A DNA stretch of 36,108 bases from positions 1 to 36,108 of the forward strand of contig CALWZY010000004.1 in assembly GCA_944386155.1 (NCBI GenBank). Reading direction: 5' to 3'. This document shows, piece after piece, positions 15,608-23,494 of this stretch (its first letter is position 1; each line of letters starts with the position of its first letter). A model generated the notes under the pieces. The model ran no database searches. It had not been told where the DNA came from and saw nothing but the letters and a program-made list of their open reading frames with translations. The stretch is from an uncultured Clostridia bacterium. GTDB lineage: Bacteria; Bacillota; Clostridia; TANB77; CAG-508. The position numbers and the translations under genes were made by a program.

Positions 15608-16984
15608 CTACATTGTAAGGATTCCACCTTCTGTTTCTATAATAACTAAAATTTGTTCTTCTTCTCCTGTCATAGCATTAATATATACTAAAAATTCTGT
15701 ATCATTAACTTTTCCTTTAAATTCATAACAAAGAATTTCTGTTTTCCATTCTGTTGGAATTATCGCTAAATTTTCACTTTCAATTTTAAGTTTTTTGTTT
15801 AATCCTTTTTTTGCTTCTTCTATGCTAATTTTCGGAGTATCTAATTTTCTTTTTGTATGACAATTTATATATCCTGTGGATTCTATTCCTAAAACTTCTC
15901 CATCTAATAGTGACATTTTAAGTTTTATCAAATCTGGATATACAATTACTCCATCTTGATTATAAGCATAATTAATTGTAATCGTATTATTATCTAATTG
16001 ATAATATGTTTCTTTCATATTATCAAATCCTATTTTAGATAAGTATTCTTTTCCTCTCTTATCTGCTTCTTCTTTTGATATTTTAGATTCTGATATTCTT
16101 TTTGGATAAGTCATCATTATTACTTTTCCACCTTGTTTTGATATTGCGATATTTGCTACATCACTACTATTTTTAAACTCTACTGTAAAATAGTATACAG
16201 GAATATCTGCTTTTGTTAATTCTCCATTTGAAATTAAATTATTTATCTGTTCTTTATAAAAAACTTTTTTAACTACTTCTTTAGCATCATCTTCTGAAAT
16301 ATCTTTTCCTGTTAAAGCTTTTTTATTTTCTTTTTCTATATGCTCTGAAAAAGCGCCATCATAAATTAAACCAGCATAACTTGAAAAAGTATTGTCAATA
16401 TCTACTAAAGTACTTAATGATATGTTATCAACTTCTTGAATATAATCAGTATCTACGTTTGTTTTAGTAATTTCTTCCCATGATATTACTCCATTTTCTA
16501 TATCTGTGTACATTTGGCTTAATCCATTTTTTAAATCTATAGAATAATTGTGAAGCATTTCTATATTTTCTAAATCTTCTTGTGAAAGTTCATTATCCTC
16601 TATTGCTTTTCTTGATAAAGAATGGCTATATTCGCTTAATTGATTTAAAAATTTTGCTGTTTTTGTAAGCTCTCTTGTTGAAAGTGGTACTTGTGCAAGA
16701 TAAGTTACAGCTAAATCTGATTGTCTAGATATTTCTGTAAGTGTTTCTATACTATTTTTACCACTACTAGATATTGTTGCTTTAGCAAGCCAATTTTCTA
16801 AACTTTCTACATAATAAACAAGTTGGCCAAATGCCATATTATAATTTGTTTCCTTATAATAATCATTTTCATTTACTCTATCTAATGCATATTTTATAAT
16901 GCACCCCATAATTATTAAAAGTATTAATATAATTCCTATAAAAATTCTATTTTTCTCTTTGCAATTATTTATTCTTTTTCTCAT
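15608..16984 (-). CDS. ypeB: YpeB-like germination protein
   Basis: A 458-aa protein with one N-terminal membrane helix (about residues 14-33). It has a helical YpeB domain (WLAKATIS, LSTRELTKTAKFLNQLSEYSHSL) to about 230 and C-terminal PepSY-like repeats (ISEDDAKEVVKKV, ISKEEADKRGKEYLSKIG, ISIEEAKKGLNKKL). In spore formers YpeB is needed to place and stabilise the cortex-lytic enzyme SleB in the spore envelope. Finding it implies the organism makes endospores, or did recently. SleB is usually adjacent but is not in this window. AAGGAG precedes the ATG. The gene is monocistronic, ended by the terminator at 15465-15504. Confidence 0.85.
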   Translation of the reverse strand: MRKRINNCKEKNRIFIGIILILLIIMGCIIKYALDRVNENDYYKETNYNMAFGQLVYYVESLENWLAKATISSSGKNSIETLTEISRQSDLAVTYLAQVPLSTRELTKTAKFLNQLSEYSHSLSRKAIEDNELSQEDLENIEMLHNYSIDLKNGLSQMYTDIENGVISWEEITKTNVDTDYIQEVDNISLSTLVDIDNTFSSYAGLIYDGAFSEHIEKENKKALTGKDISEDDAKEVVKKVFYKEQINNLISNGELTKADIPVYYFTVEFKNSSDVANIAISKQGGKVIMMTYPKRISESKISKEEADKRGKEYLSKIGFDNMKETYYQLDNNTITINYAYNQDGVIVYPDLIKLKMSLLDGEVLGIESTGYINCHTKRKLDTPKISIEEAKKGLNKKLKIESENLAIIPTEWKTEILCYEFKGKVNDTEFLVYINAMTGEEEQILVIIETEGGILTM

Positions 16985-17065
16985 AACTATCTCCTTTTCA
17001 TTATAATAGTATTTTTAGTTTTTTATAGAAATTTATTCATATTTTTATTTTTTTATAAAATATGC

Positions 17066-17071
17066 TATAAT
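17066..17071 (+). promoter_or_regulatory. -10 box of the glycosyltransferase operon
   Basis: TATAAT at 17066-17071 has only a weak -35 (TTTATT-like) about 17-18 nt upstream. It overlaps the ATG at 17072, which therefore cannot be the translation start. Confidence 0.5.
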
Positions 17072-17101
17072 ATGACTGTTAATAAAAAGAAAGGATTTAC
17101 T

Positions 17102-18247
17102 ATGAAAAAGATATTGTTATTTTACGGTGCCTATGGAGGCGGACATTTAGCAGCTGCTAAATCAATTAAAGAATTTATCGATAAAAATTATCCAGATACT
17201 GAAACTATGATGGTTGATTGTATTGAATACATAAACAAATATTTAAATAAACTTACAACTACAGCATATAAAGAAATGGCAAAAAAAGCTCCTTGGATGT
17301 GGAAAAGAGTTTATGATAAATCATCTTATGGTGCTCTTTCTAAAATCACATCTGGTGCAAATAGCCTAATGTCTAGAAAATTAGATAATATTTTACAAGA
17401 ATTTAAACCTGATTTAGTTATAAGTACACATCCTTTTTCAAATCAAATGTGTACTAAACTTAAAAAGCAACACAAAATTACTTGTAAAATTGCAACAGTT
17501 CTTACAGATTTTGCTCCACATCCACAATGGACTGTTGATTCAGAATATATTGATTATTTCTTTGTATCTAATTATGAATTAAAAAATGCCTTATCTGATA
17601 TGGGAATTGCGGACTTCAAGATTTTTGTTACAGGTATTCCTGTTTCAGAAAGATTTTCTGAACAATTTGATAAGGAATCTATTTGCAAAGAACTTTCTTT
17701 AGATCCAAATAAAGATATAGTGTTATTTTTTGCTGGTGGAGAATTTGGTCTTGGAAGAAGAAGAACTCGTATGATTTTGAGAGCTTTAATAAGATTATTT
17801 AAAAACACTCAAGTTGTTGCTATCTCTGGCAAAAATAAAAGAATGTATAATAAGTTTGTTGAAATTGTAAAGTCATATAATGCTGAAGATAGAATTAAAG
17901 TATATGAGTATACTAAAAAAGTACCAGAACTTATGAGTATCTCTAAATTTGTAATCACTAAGCCAGGAGGTCTTACTACTACAGAAAGTCTTGTTTCTGA
18001 TTTACCAATTGTAATTATTAATCCAATTCCTGGTCAAGAAGAAGAAAATGCTGAATTTTTAGAAAAAAACAAACTTGCTGTTTGGATAAAAAAAGATGAT
18101 AACGGTGCTAGAGTATTAAAAAATCTATATAGACATCCTGAAATTATAGAAGAAATACGCTCTAATATACCTAACTTTGCAAAACCTAATTCTACTGCAG
18201 ATATATGCAATATTTTACTTGGAGACTATAAAGAAACTAAGGAGTAA
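17102..18247 (+). CDS. Glycosyltransferase of the MGDG synthase/UgtP family
   Basis: A 381-aa cytoplasmic enzyme, probably membrane-associated. The N-terminal MGDG_synth motif YGAYGGGHLAAAKSI (about residues 8-22) and the C-terminal GT28 donor-binding region (KPGGLTTTESLVSDLPIV, INPIPGQEEENAEFL) match diacylglycerol glucosyl- or galactosyltransferases, which make glycolipids used as membrane lipids or lipoteichoic acid anchors. I start at ATG 17102 because GAAAGGA lies just upstream, while the earlier ATG at 17072 overlaps the -10 box. The exact sugar and number of additions cannot be told. It is cotranscribed with the GtrA gene 2 nt downstream. Confidence 0.85.
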   Translation: MKKILLFYGAYGGGHLAAAKSIKEFIDKNYPDTETMMVDCIEYINKYLNKLTTTAYKEMAKKAPWMWKRVYDKSSYGALSKITSGANSLMSRKLDNILQEFKPDLVISTHPFSNQMCTKLKKQHKITCKIATVLTDFAPHPQWTVDSEYIDYFFVSNYELKNALSDMGIADFKIFVTGIPVSERFSEQFDKESICKELSLDPNKDIVLFFAGGEFGLGRRRTRMILRALIRLFKNTQVVAISGKNKRMYNKFVEIVKSYNAEDRIKVYEYTKKVPELMSISKFVITKPGGLTTTESLVSDLPIVIINPIPGQEEENAEFLEKNKLAVWIKKDDNGARVLKNLYRHPEIIEEIRSNIPNFAKPNSTADICNILLGDYKETKE

Positions 18248-18249
18248 TC

Positions 18250-18684
18250 ATGGAAAAACTAATTAATATATATAAGAAAAATGAAGAAATTTTAAATTAT
18301 TTAATATTTGGTGTACTAACTACAATTATTAGTATTGCATCATATGCTATATTTACTAATATTTTTAATATAGACATTTTAATATCTAATATCTTATCTT
18401 GGATATTATCTGTTTTATTTGCTTTTGTTACTAATAAATTATTTGTATTTAAATCAAAAAATAATTCTTTTAAAGCAAGTATTGTTGAATGTTTAAAATT
18501 TTATGCATCAAGATTATTTTCATTAGGAGCAGAATCTTTAATTTTACATGTTGGTGCAACTATTCTACATATTAACGATATGATTGTTAAAGTTTTTGCA
18601 CAGGTTATTGTTATAATTTTAAATTATATTTTAAGTAAAATCTTAGTTTTTAAAAAGGATAAAAAAAGTGAAAAAGTAAATTAA
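18250..18684 (+). CDS. GtrA-family polytopic membrane protein
   Basis: The 144-aa protein has four predicted membrane helices (about residues 16-36, 42-64, 85-105 and 114-135) and the GtrA-type YLIFGVLTT start and FVTNKLFVFKSK loop after helix 2. GtrA proteins are thought to move lipid-linked sugars across the membrane. Lying 2 nt after a glycolipid glycosyltransferase suggests flipping of its product or precursor. AAGGAG at the end of the upstream gene serves its ATG, so translation is probably coupled. Confidence 0.85.
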   Translation: MEKLINIYKKNEEILNYLIFGVLTTIISIASYAIFTNIFNIDILISNILSWILSVLFAFVTNKLFVFKSKNNSFKASIVECLKFYASRLFSLGAESLILHVGATILHINDMIVKVFAQVIVIILNYILSKILVFKKDKKSEKVN

Positions 18685-18839
18685 TATCTTTTTATAGCTT
18701 TAGCAAATTACTTATTTACATGCATTTCTACAATTTTTACTTTTTTGATATTTTTAATAATCTTTTTATATAATTTTTGATATTACTGTTTTATTTATAT
18801 AAAATTTTATAAAACATTTTTACTTAAATTCATAATATG

Positions 18840-18885
18840 AAAAAAGATATCCACATGTTTATAACAAACTGTGGATATCTTTTTT
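18840..18885. terminator. Strong bidirectional terminator between the GtrA gene and recR
   Basis: A 16-bp perfect stem, AAAAAAGATATCCACA (18840-18855) with TGTGGATATCTTTTTT (18870-18885), has T runs on both strands. Its right arm overlaps the recR stop codon. Confidence 0.92.
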
Positions 18886-19483
18886 AAATTTCTCTTCTTC
18901 CTTCCATTGCTTTCATTAAAGTTACTTCATCAGTATATTCTAGGTCTCCACCTACTGGAATACCATGTGCAATTCTTGTAACTTTTATTCCAAGTGGTTT
19001 TATTAATTTTGATAAATAAATCGATGTTGCCTCTCCTTCAACTCTTGGATTTGTCGCTATTATTATCTCTTTTACTTTTGTATCTCTTATTCTATTTAAT
19101 AATTCTTTTATTTTTATATCTTCTGGTCCTATTCCATTCATTGGTGAAATAGTACCGTGTAGCACATGATATACACCTTTATACTCATGAGTTCTTTCCA
19201 TTGCAATAATATCTCTTACATCTTCCACTACACAAATAACGCTAGAATCTCTTTTTGGATTAGAGCATATTGGGCATGGGTCAGTATCTGAAATATTAAA
19301 ACAAGTTGAACAATATTTTAATTTCTTTTTTGCATCTGTTATTGAATTTATAAATTCATTTGTTTCTTCTTCATTTAAATCTAACATATGAAAAGCTAAT
19401 CTTATAGCTGTTTTATGACCTATACTTGGTAACTTTTCAAAACTTTCTATTAACTTTTCTATTGATGGTGAATAACTTGACAT
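18884..19483 (-). CDS. recR: Recombination mediator RecR
   Basis: A complete 199-aa RecR: N-terminal helix-hairpin-helix ([15 protein letters not shown]), C4 zinc finger ([16 protein letters not shown], about residues 57-72), Toprim domain from [11 protein letters not shown] to about 175 and the conserved end [17 protein letters not shown]. It acts with RecF and RecO to load RecA on gapped DNA. GAGGAG precedes the ATG. The order dnaX-ybaB-recR with short gaps is the standard operon, and it ends at the bidirectional terminator. Confidence 0.96.
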   Translation of the reverse strand: MSSYSPSIEKLIESFEKLPSIGHKTAIRLAFHMLDLNEEETNEFINSITDAKKKLKYCSTCFNISDTDPCPICSNPKRDSSVICVVEDVRDIIAMERTHEYKGVYHVLHGTISPMNGIGPEDIKIKELLNRIRDTKVKEIIIATNPRVEGEATSIYLSKLIKPLGIKVTRIAHGIPVGGDLEYTDEVTLMKAMEGRREI

Positions 19484-19501
19484 CCGTTTTCTCCTCTTTT
19501 A

Positions 19502-19846
19502 TTACATTAGTCCTGGTATATTAAATTTTCCCATACTTTCTTCAGCTGCTGCATCTACTTTTTTCATTGCTCCATTTACACATGTCATAATTAAATCTGT
19601 TAGTGTTTCTACATCATCAGGATCAACAACATCTTTTTGAATTGATATTTCTTTTATTAATTTTTCTCCACTAACTTTTACAGTAACTGCTCCTCCACCT
19701 ACTGTATTTTCAAATTCTCTTTCTGCAAGCTCTACTTGTGATTTTTCCATATCAGCTTGCATTTTTTTTGCTTCTTTCATTAGTTTATTAATATTCATTC
19801 CTCCGAATCCTCCCATACCTCCTGGGAATCCACCTCTTTTTGCCAT
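19502..19846 (-). CDS. YbaB/EbfC nucleoid-associated protein
   Basis: A 114-aa protein: Gly/Met-rich N-terminus (GGFPGGMGGFGGMNINKLMKEAKKMQ), central beta segment GGGAVTVKVSGEKLIKEI and C-terminal helix ending in FNIPGLM. YbaB (YaaK in Bacillus) dimers bind DNA with little sequence preference. AGGAGG lies before the ATG. It sits between dnaX (21 nt upstream) and recR (18 nt downstream) as in most Firmicutes. Confidence 0.95.
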   Translation of the reverse strand: MAKRGGFPGGMGGFGGMNINKLMKEAKKMQADMEKSQVELAEREFENTVGGGAVTVKVSGEKLIKEISIQKDVVDPDDVETLTDLIMTCVNGAMKKVDAAAEESMGKFNIPGLM

Positions 19847-19867
19847 TTAAATTTCCTCCTTTTAATT

Positions 19868-21451
19868 TTATTCTTCTATAATGTTTATTGGCATATCTAT
19901 GCCATCTAATTTATTACTTTCTTCTTTTTTAGAAATAACATTTTTTTCTTCATCTATTGATATGTACATTTTCTTTCCTGTAACTTGCATTATAGCATCT
20001 TCTATTTCTTTTCTATTTTCTGGTTGTTCTACAATTTTTTTGCCAAATGCAGAAAGTCCAACTATTGCAAGTTGCATATCATTTACTTCAGCTGCTTTTG
20101 CATTCATCAGATTTGTAAATAAAGTAATCTTTCCTTTTGATTTTAATATATTTACAACTTCTTTCCAATAATTTTCACTTTGAAGTCTTTTTACTGGTTT
20201 ATTAGGAGTTTCATCCTTTTTTGTTTCCTTTTTTATATCTTCATCCTTTTTTGATACTTTTTCTGCTAAATCTGCTTTTACATCTTTATTTGAAGATATA
20301 GTAAAGTCTCCACTATTTATTTTTTCTTCTAACTTGTCTAATCTTTCTTCCACATCTTTATAAACTTTATGTTTTTTCTTTGCTATTAATTTTAAGATTC
20401 CTGCTTCAAACATAATATTTTTTTGTGTAGACCATTTTATATCATTTTCAAGTTCTGATAATTCATATATTACATCAAAAAGTTCATCTTTTGATGCTTT
20501 TTCTGAAACTGATTTAATTTTTTCTAAATCATCACTATTATATAAATTTACTTTTCCTTGAACTTTAAATAATAAAACATCTTTTACATATTTTATAATT
20601 TCCCATAAGAAATTATATAAGTCTTTTCCATCATTTATTACTTCTTCTATAGTATTTAAACCTTTTTCTTCATCTTTATCTATTATACTTTCAGTGATTT
20701 TATTTATATATTCTATCTTTGGAATTCCTACTAAATCTTTTATCTTATCATCTACTATCTCTGTATCACCATCTTGAAGACATCTTTCTAATATACTTAT
20801 CGCATCTCTCATCCCACCTTCTGAAAGTATTGCAATAGTTCTTAAAGCTTCTTCAGTAATACTTATATTTGATTTGCTACATATAACTTGTAATCTTTTA
20901 ATAATATCTTCTTCACTGATTTTTTTAAAATCAAATCTTTGACATCTTGAAAGAATTGTTGCTGGTAATTTTTGTGGCTCTGTTGTTGCTAATATAAATT
21001 TTACATGAGCTGGTGGTTCTTCCAATGTTTTCAAAAGTGCGTTAAATGCACCTGTTGATAACATGTGTACCTCATCTATTATATATACCCTATATTTAGC
21101 TTTTGTTGGTAGAAAATTAACTTCTTCCCTAATGCTTCTAATATCTTCAACACTATTATTTGAAGCAGCATCCATTTCTACTACATCTGTAAGAGATCCA
21201 TTTAATATTTCTTTGCAAATCTCACATTCATTACATGGTTCTCCATCTTTAGGGTTTAAACAATTAACAGCTCTTGCTAATATTTTAGCAGCTGATGTTT
21301 TTCCTGTTCCTCTTCCACCATTAAATAAATAAGCATGTCCAACTCTGTCTGACATAATTTGATTTCTTAAAGTTCTTGTAATATGCTCTTGTCCTGCAAA
21401 TTCTTCAAACGTTAGTGGTCTAAATTTTCTGTACAAAGCTGTATATGCCAA
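19868..21451 (-). CDS. dnaX: DNA polymerase III subunit gamma/tau
   Basis: A 527-aa clamp-loader ATPase: P-loop GGRGTGKTSAAKI, zinc module CLNPKDGEPCNECEIC, Walker B DEVHML, sensor-1 region FILATTEPQKLP and SRC motif SRCQRFDF, then polymerase-binding and Lys-rich C-terminal parts. The start should be the TTG at 21451 (LAYTALYRKFRPLTF, conserved family start). AGAGGTGG lies 4-5 nt before it, and a farther upstream start would run into the SRP RNA gene. It is first of dnaX-ybaB-recR. No classical A-rich slippery site with a hairpin was recognised, so a separate gamma form is unproven. Confidence 0.95.
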   Translation of the reverse strand: MAYTALYRKFRPLTFEEFAGQEHITRTLRNQIMSDRVGHAYLFNGGRGTGKTSAAKILARAVNCLNPKDGEPCNECEICKEILNGSLTDVVEMDAASNNSVEDIRSIREEVNFLPTKAKYRVYIIDEVHMLSTGAFNALLKTLEEPPAHVKFILATTEPQKLPATILSRCQRFDFKKISEEDIIKRLQVICSKSNISITEEALRTIAILSEGGMRDAISILERCLQDGDTEIVDDKIKDLVGIPKIEYINKITESIIDKDEEKGLNTIEEVINDGKDLYNFLWEIIKYVKDVLLFKVQGKVNLYNSDDLEKIKSVSEKASKDELFDVIYELSELENDIKWSTQKNIMFEAGILKLIAKKKHKVYKDVEERLDKLEEKINSGDFTISSNKDVKADLAEKVSKKDEDIKKETKKDETPNKPVKRLQSENYWKEVVNILKSKGKITLFTNLMNAKAAEVNDMQLAIVGLSAFGKKIVEQPENRKEIEDAIMQVTGKKMYISIDEEKNVISKKEESNKLDGIDMPINIIEE

Positions 21452-21498
21452 TTTTACCACCTCTTTCATATAAATAAAAAATATAGTAACAGCTTCTC

Positions 21499-21594
21499 TG
21501 TGGAAAGCATGATTCACATAATACACTATTTATCGCTGCTTTCTTCCGAATCTGACGAGGTTCATAGCTTTTTATTGAACATACTTTCCACACA
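21499..21594 (-). ncRNA. ffs: Small signal recognition particle RNA (4.5S/scRNA type)
   Basis: On the minus strand TGTGGAAAG and CTTTCCACA close a long imperfect hairpin of about 96 nt. The apical part has the conserved Ffh-binding signature (GTCAGATTCGGAAGAAAGCA), including the GGAA-type tetraloop and the asymmetric AGCA side. It lies upstream of dnaX, as the Bacillus scr gene does. It is of the short hairpin type without a clear Alu domain. Confidence 0.9.
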
Positions 21595-21617
21595 AAAGCT
21601 ATCACTATACCTTAAAG

Positions 21618-21646
21618 ATTATATAATGATATCCTTTATTTATCAA
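21618..21646 (-). promoter_or_regulatory. Sigma-A promoter of the SRP RNA gene
   Basis: Minus strand TTGATA (21646-21641), 17-nt spacer, perfect TATAAT (21623-21618). The RNA would start about 20 nt downstream. Confidence 0.8.
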
Positions 21647-21699
21647 TACTATTTTTAATTTTATTTATATTTTTTTATTTTATGTTTTTAATAATTATT

Positions 21700-22440
21700 C
21701 TATTCTCTTTTAAAAACAACATCCGAAAAATCTTCTATAACTTTAGTATTAATACCAGAATCCTTAAAACTATCTACTGGCATTTCATAATTTAATGTTG
21801 TTTTATATTTTACTCCTGATGTAGTTTCTATTATTAAATCAAAAGACACTTTATATTTTAAGCTGTTTTCATCTATTTTTGCTTTTTCTAGTAAACTACT
21901 ATCATATTTTATTTCTTTATCTTTATCAGAAGTATATGTACCTAAATTTGAGTTTTCTATTCTAAATGCTATCATTCCGCCTTCTTCACAGATTTCATGT
22001 TTATCTAAGCTATCTACATTACTTCCTAAAAATTCAATTTTTTCGTTTTTATAATCTTTTGTGCTATTTACATATATATTATCTAAATTATTTCCTGTCG
22101 GTAATAATACTTTAATCTTTTCTGTATCATCTATATTTTCAAATTTTATATTTTCTATACTAACTTTTTCTATTTTTAAATCATCATGGTGATTATCATC
22201 TTTATTAATATATATGTATATATCATTATTTTGAAGTAATTCTATATTCCATAATTGATCACCTTCTAAATCTTTAGATCCTAGGGTGCTTTTTATAACA
22301 ATTTGGTTTAATTTATATGGCATTTGTGTTTCGCCTTCTACTTGGTATCTAATCATTATAAATACAGATGTTAGTACAATAAAAAACACAAAAAATAAAA
22401 ATATATACTTTTTTATTACCTTTTTCTTTTCTTCTTTCAT
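21700..22440 (-). CDS. Unknown membrane-anchored extracellular protein
   Basis: No family recognised. The 246-aa protein has a Lys-rich head and one membrane helix (about residues 11-31), followed by an extracellular beta-rich part (about 40-240) with acidic loops. There is no lipobox cysteine, so it should stay as an N-terminally anchored protein. Its ATG overlaps the tadA stop codon (TAATG), which implies translational coupling. It sits between tadA and the SRP RNA gene, a position usually empty in this conserved block, so it looks like a lineage-specific addition. Confidence 0.75.
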   Translation of the reverse strand: MKEEKKKVIKKYIFLFFVFFIVLTSVFIMIRYQVEGETQMPYKLNQIVIKSTLGSKDLEGDQLWNIELLQNNDIYIYINKDDNHHDDLKIEKVSIENIKFENIDDTEKIKVLLPTGNNLDNIYVNSTKDYKNEKIEFLGSNVDSLDKHEICEEGGMIAFRIENSNLGTYTSDKDKEIKYDSSLLEKAKIDENSLKYKVSFDLIIETTSGVKYKTTLNYEMPVDSFKDSGINTKVIEDFSDVVFKRE

Positions 22441-22907
22441 TACTTCACCTGTTTCTTCATTTCTCTTAAATATTTAAAAAAATCTTTTAAAATATTTTTG
22501 CATTCTTCTTCTAAAATTCCTTTTTCTACTTCTACTATATGGTTAAATTTATAGTCTTCGAGTAAATTAAGTATACTTCCTACTGCCCCTGATTTATCAT
22601 CATTTGCACCTATATATACTTTTTTTATTCTAGAATTAATTATAGCTCCTGCACACATTGGACAAGGCTCAAGTGTTGTGTACATTTCACAACCTGTTAA
22701 TCTCCATGACTTTAATTTTTTACTTGCTTTTTGTATTGCAAGTAGCTCTGCATGCATTGTTGTATCATTCTTACATTCCTTACAGTTATGTGCTCTTGCT
22801 ATAATTTTTCCATCCTTTACTATAACTGCACCTATTGGCACTTCTTCTTCATCAAAAGCTTTTCTAGCTTCTGCTAAAGCTTTTTTCATAAAATATTCTT
22901 TATCCAT
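22440..22907 (-). CDS. tadA: tRNA adenosine(34) deaminase
   Basis: A 155-aa zinc deaminase: HAE (MHAELLAIQ, about residues 52-54) and PCxxC (LEPCPMCAG, Cys about 82 and 85) with the catalytic Glu between the zinc ligands. It converts A34 to inosine in tRNA-Arg(ACG). I chose the ATG at 22907 because GGAG lies 6 nt upstream; a TTG four codons earlier overlaps that site. The order tadA - SRP RNA - dnaX is typical of Firmicutes. The gene follows tRNA-Arg(CCT) by 20 nt on the same strand. Confidence 0.92.
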   Translation of the reverse strand: MDKEYFMKKALAEARKAFDEEEVPIGAVIVKDGKIIARAHNCKECKNDTTMHAELLAIQKASKKLKSWRLTGCEMYTTLEPCPMCAGAIINSRIKKVYIGANDDKSGAVGSILNLLEDYKFNHIVEVEKGILEEECKNILKDFFKYLREMKKQVK

Positions 22908-22927
22908 CTTATTCTCCAAAAAAATAA

Positions 22928-23004
22928 TGGTGCACCTAACAGGAATCGAACCTGTGGCCTCTCCCTTAGGAGGGGAGCGCTCTATCCAACTGAGCTATAG
23001 ATGC
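22928..23004 (-). tRNA. tRNA-Arg (anticodon CCT)
   Basis: The 77-nt cloverleaf has acceptor GCATCTA/TAGGTGC, anticodon stem CTCCC/GGGAG around loop CTCCTAA (anticodon CCT) and an encoded CCA end. Confidence 0.97.
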
Positions 23005-23037
23005 ATATTGGGCAAAAATGCCCACTTATATTAAATT

Positions 23038-23220
23038 TTATGCATTTAATTTTTCTAATAATTCTTCTACATCAATACCGTGTACGTCACAAGCTTCTTC
23101 TAATGTTTCTGCTTGAGAAGCTGGACAACCTAAGCAATGCATTCCAGCATTAATTAGTATTTCAGCTTTTTCAGGATTAGTTTCTAATAAACTTCCTATA
23201 GTAGTTGTTCTTTCTATCAT
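23038..23220 (-). CDS. DUF1858-family small CxxC protein
   Basis: A 60-aa protein covering one DUF1858 domain, related to the N-terminal part of ScdA/RIC and to the hybrid-cluster-protein-associated redox disulfide domain. The motif AGMHCLGCPASQAETLEEAC holds CxxC (about residues 29-32) and a third Cys. The family is found mostly in anaerobes; a redox or metal role is assumed but not shown. AAAGGAGGGAT lies before the ATG. A short hairpin at 23009-23024 separates it from tRNA-Arg on the same strand. Confidence 0.85.
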   Translation of the reverse strand: MIERTTTIGSLLETNPEKAEILINAGMHCLGCPASQAETLEEACDVHGIDVEELLEKLNA

Positions 23221-23282
23221 CTTTTATCCCTCCTTTAGAGTCTTTGTCGCAAATTATTTTAACATATTTTTTAAAAAAAGTA

Positions 23283-23309
23283 TAGACAAACCTAAGAAAA
23301 TGTTATATC
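23283..23309 (+). promoter_or_regulatory. Candidate promoter of the plus-strand T4SS operon
   Basis: TAGACA (23283-23288) is followed after 15 nt by TATATC (23304-23309) with an extended -10 TG at 23301-23302. The first ribosome binding site (AGGAGG, 23323-23328) follows at once, so the leader would be very short. Confidence 0.5.
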
Positions 23310-23335
23310 ATGCTGAAACTATAGGAGGTTATCTT

Positions 23336-23479
23336 ATATTGAATTTTTTAATCATTACTTTTTTTATTACTTTTTTAGTTCACATTTATATAATTTTTTC
23401 TTTTTTATACAATTTATTTGAATCTGTTTTTCTTTTCAATAAACAAGGTGCAAAATTAAATAAAAAATTATTTCATTAG
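23336..23479 (+). CDS. Small membrane protein at the head of the T4SS operon, non-AUG start
   Basis: AGGAGG at 23323-23328 is followed by an open frame with no ATG. The start is either ATA at 23336 (7-nt spacing) or TTG at 23339 (10-nt spacing). It encodes about 46 residues: one or two hydrophobic stretches (NFLIITFFITFLVHIYIIF) and a basic end (NKQGAKLNKKLFH). The TAG stop forms part of the next gene's ribosome binding site (TAGGAGG). It is in the same frame as the coupling protein that follows. I recognise no family; a small inner-membrane partner of the secretion channel is a reasonable guess. Confidence 0.5.
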   Translation: MLNFLIITFFITFLVHIYIIFSFLYNLFESVFLFNKQGAKLNKKLFH

Positions 23480-23494
23480 GAGGTAAATCTCATT
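23478..23494 (+). promoter_or_regulatory. AGGAGG ribosome binding site with ATT start codon (coupling protein 2)
   Basis: AGGAGG at 23478-23483, 8-nt gap, ATT at 23492. The in-frame TAG at 23477 rules out a start farther upstream, and no ATG, GTG or TTG occurs in frame until the TTG at 23699, inside membrane helix 2. Confidence 0.75.

Noticed and set aside
16985-17040. SigG-type promoter for ypeB (TGAATA and AATACTA)
   Set aside because: The two boxes are 20 nt apart, outside the usual 17-18, and random matches are common in such AT-rich DNA.
21452-21526. Longer dnaX start at 21526
   Set aside because: It would overlap the SRP RNA gene; TTG 21451 has AGAGGTGG and begins the conserved AYTALYRKFRP.
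23009-23024. TGGGCA-AAAA-TGCCCA hairpin as terminator of the DUF1858 gene
   Set aside because: The stem is short (6 bp) and no T run follows in the transcribed direction; it may be a processing hairpin.
22678-23034. 118-codon plus-strand frame across tadA and tRNA-Arg
   Set aside because: It runs through a tRNA antisense and tadA; mirror frame without start signals.
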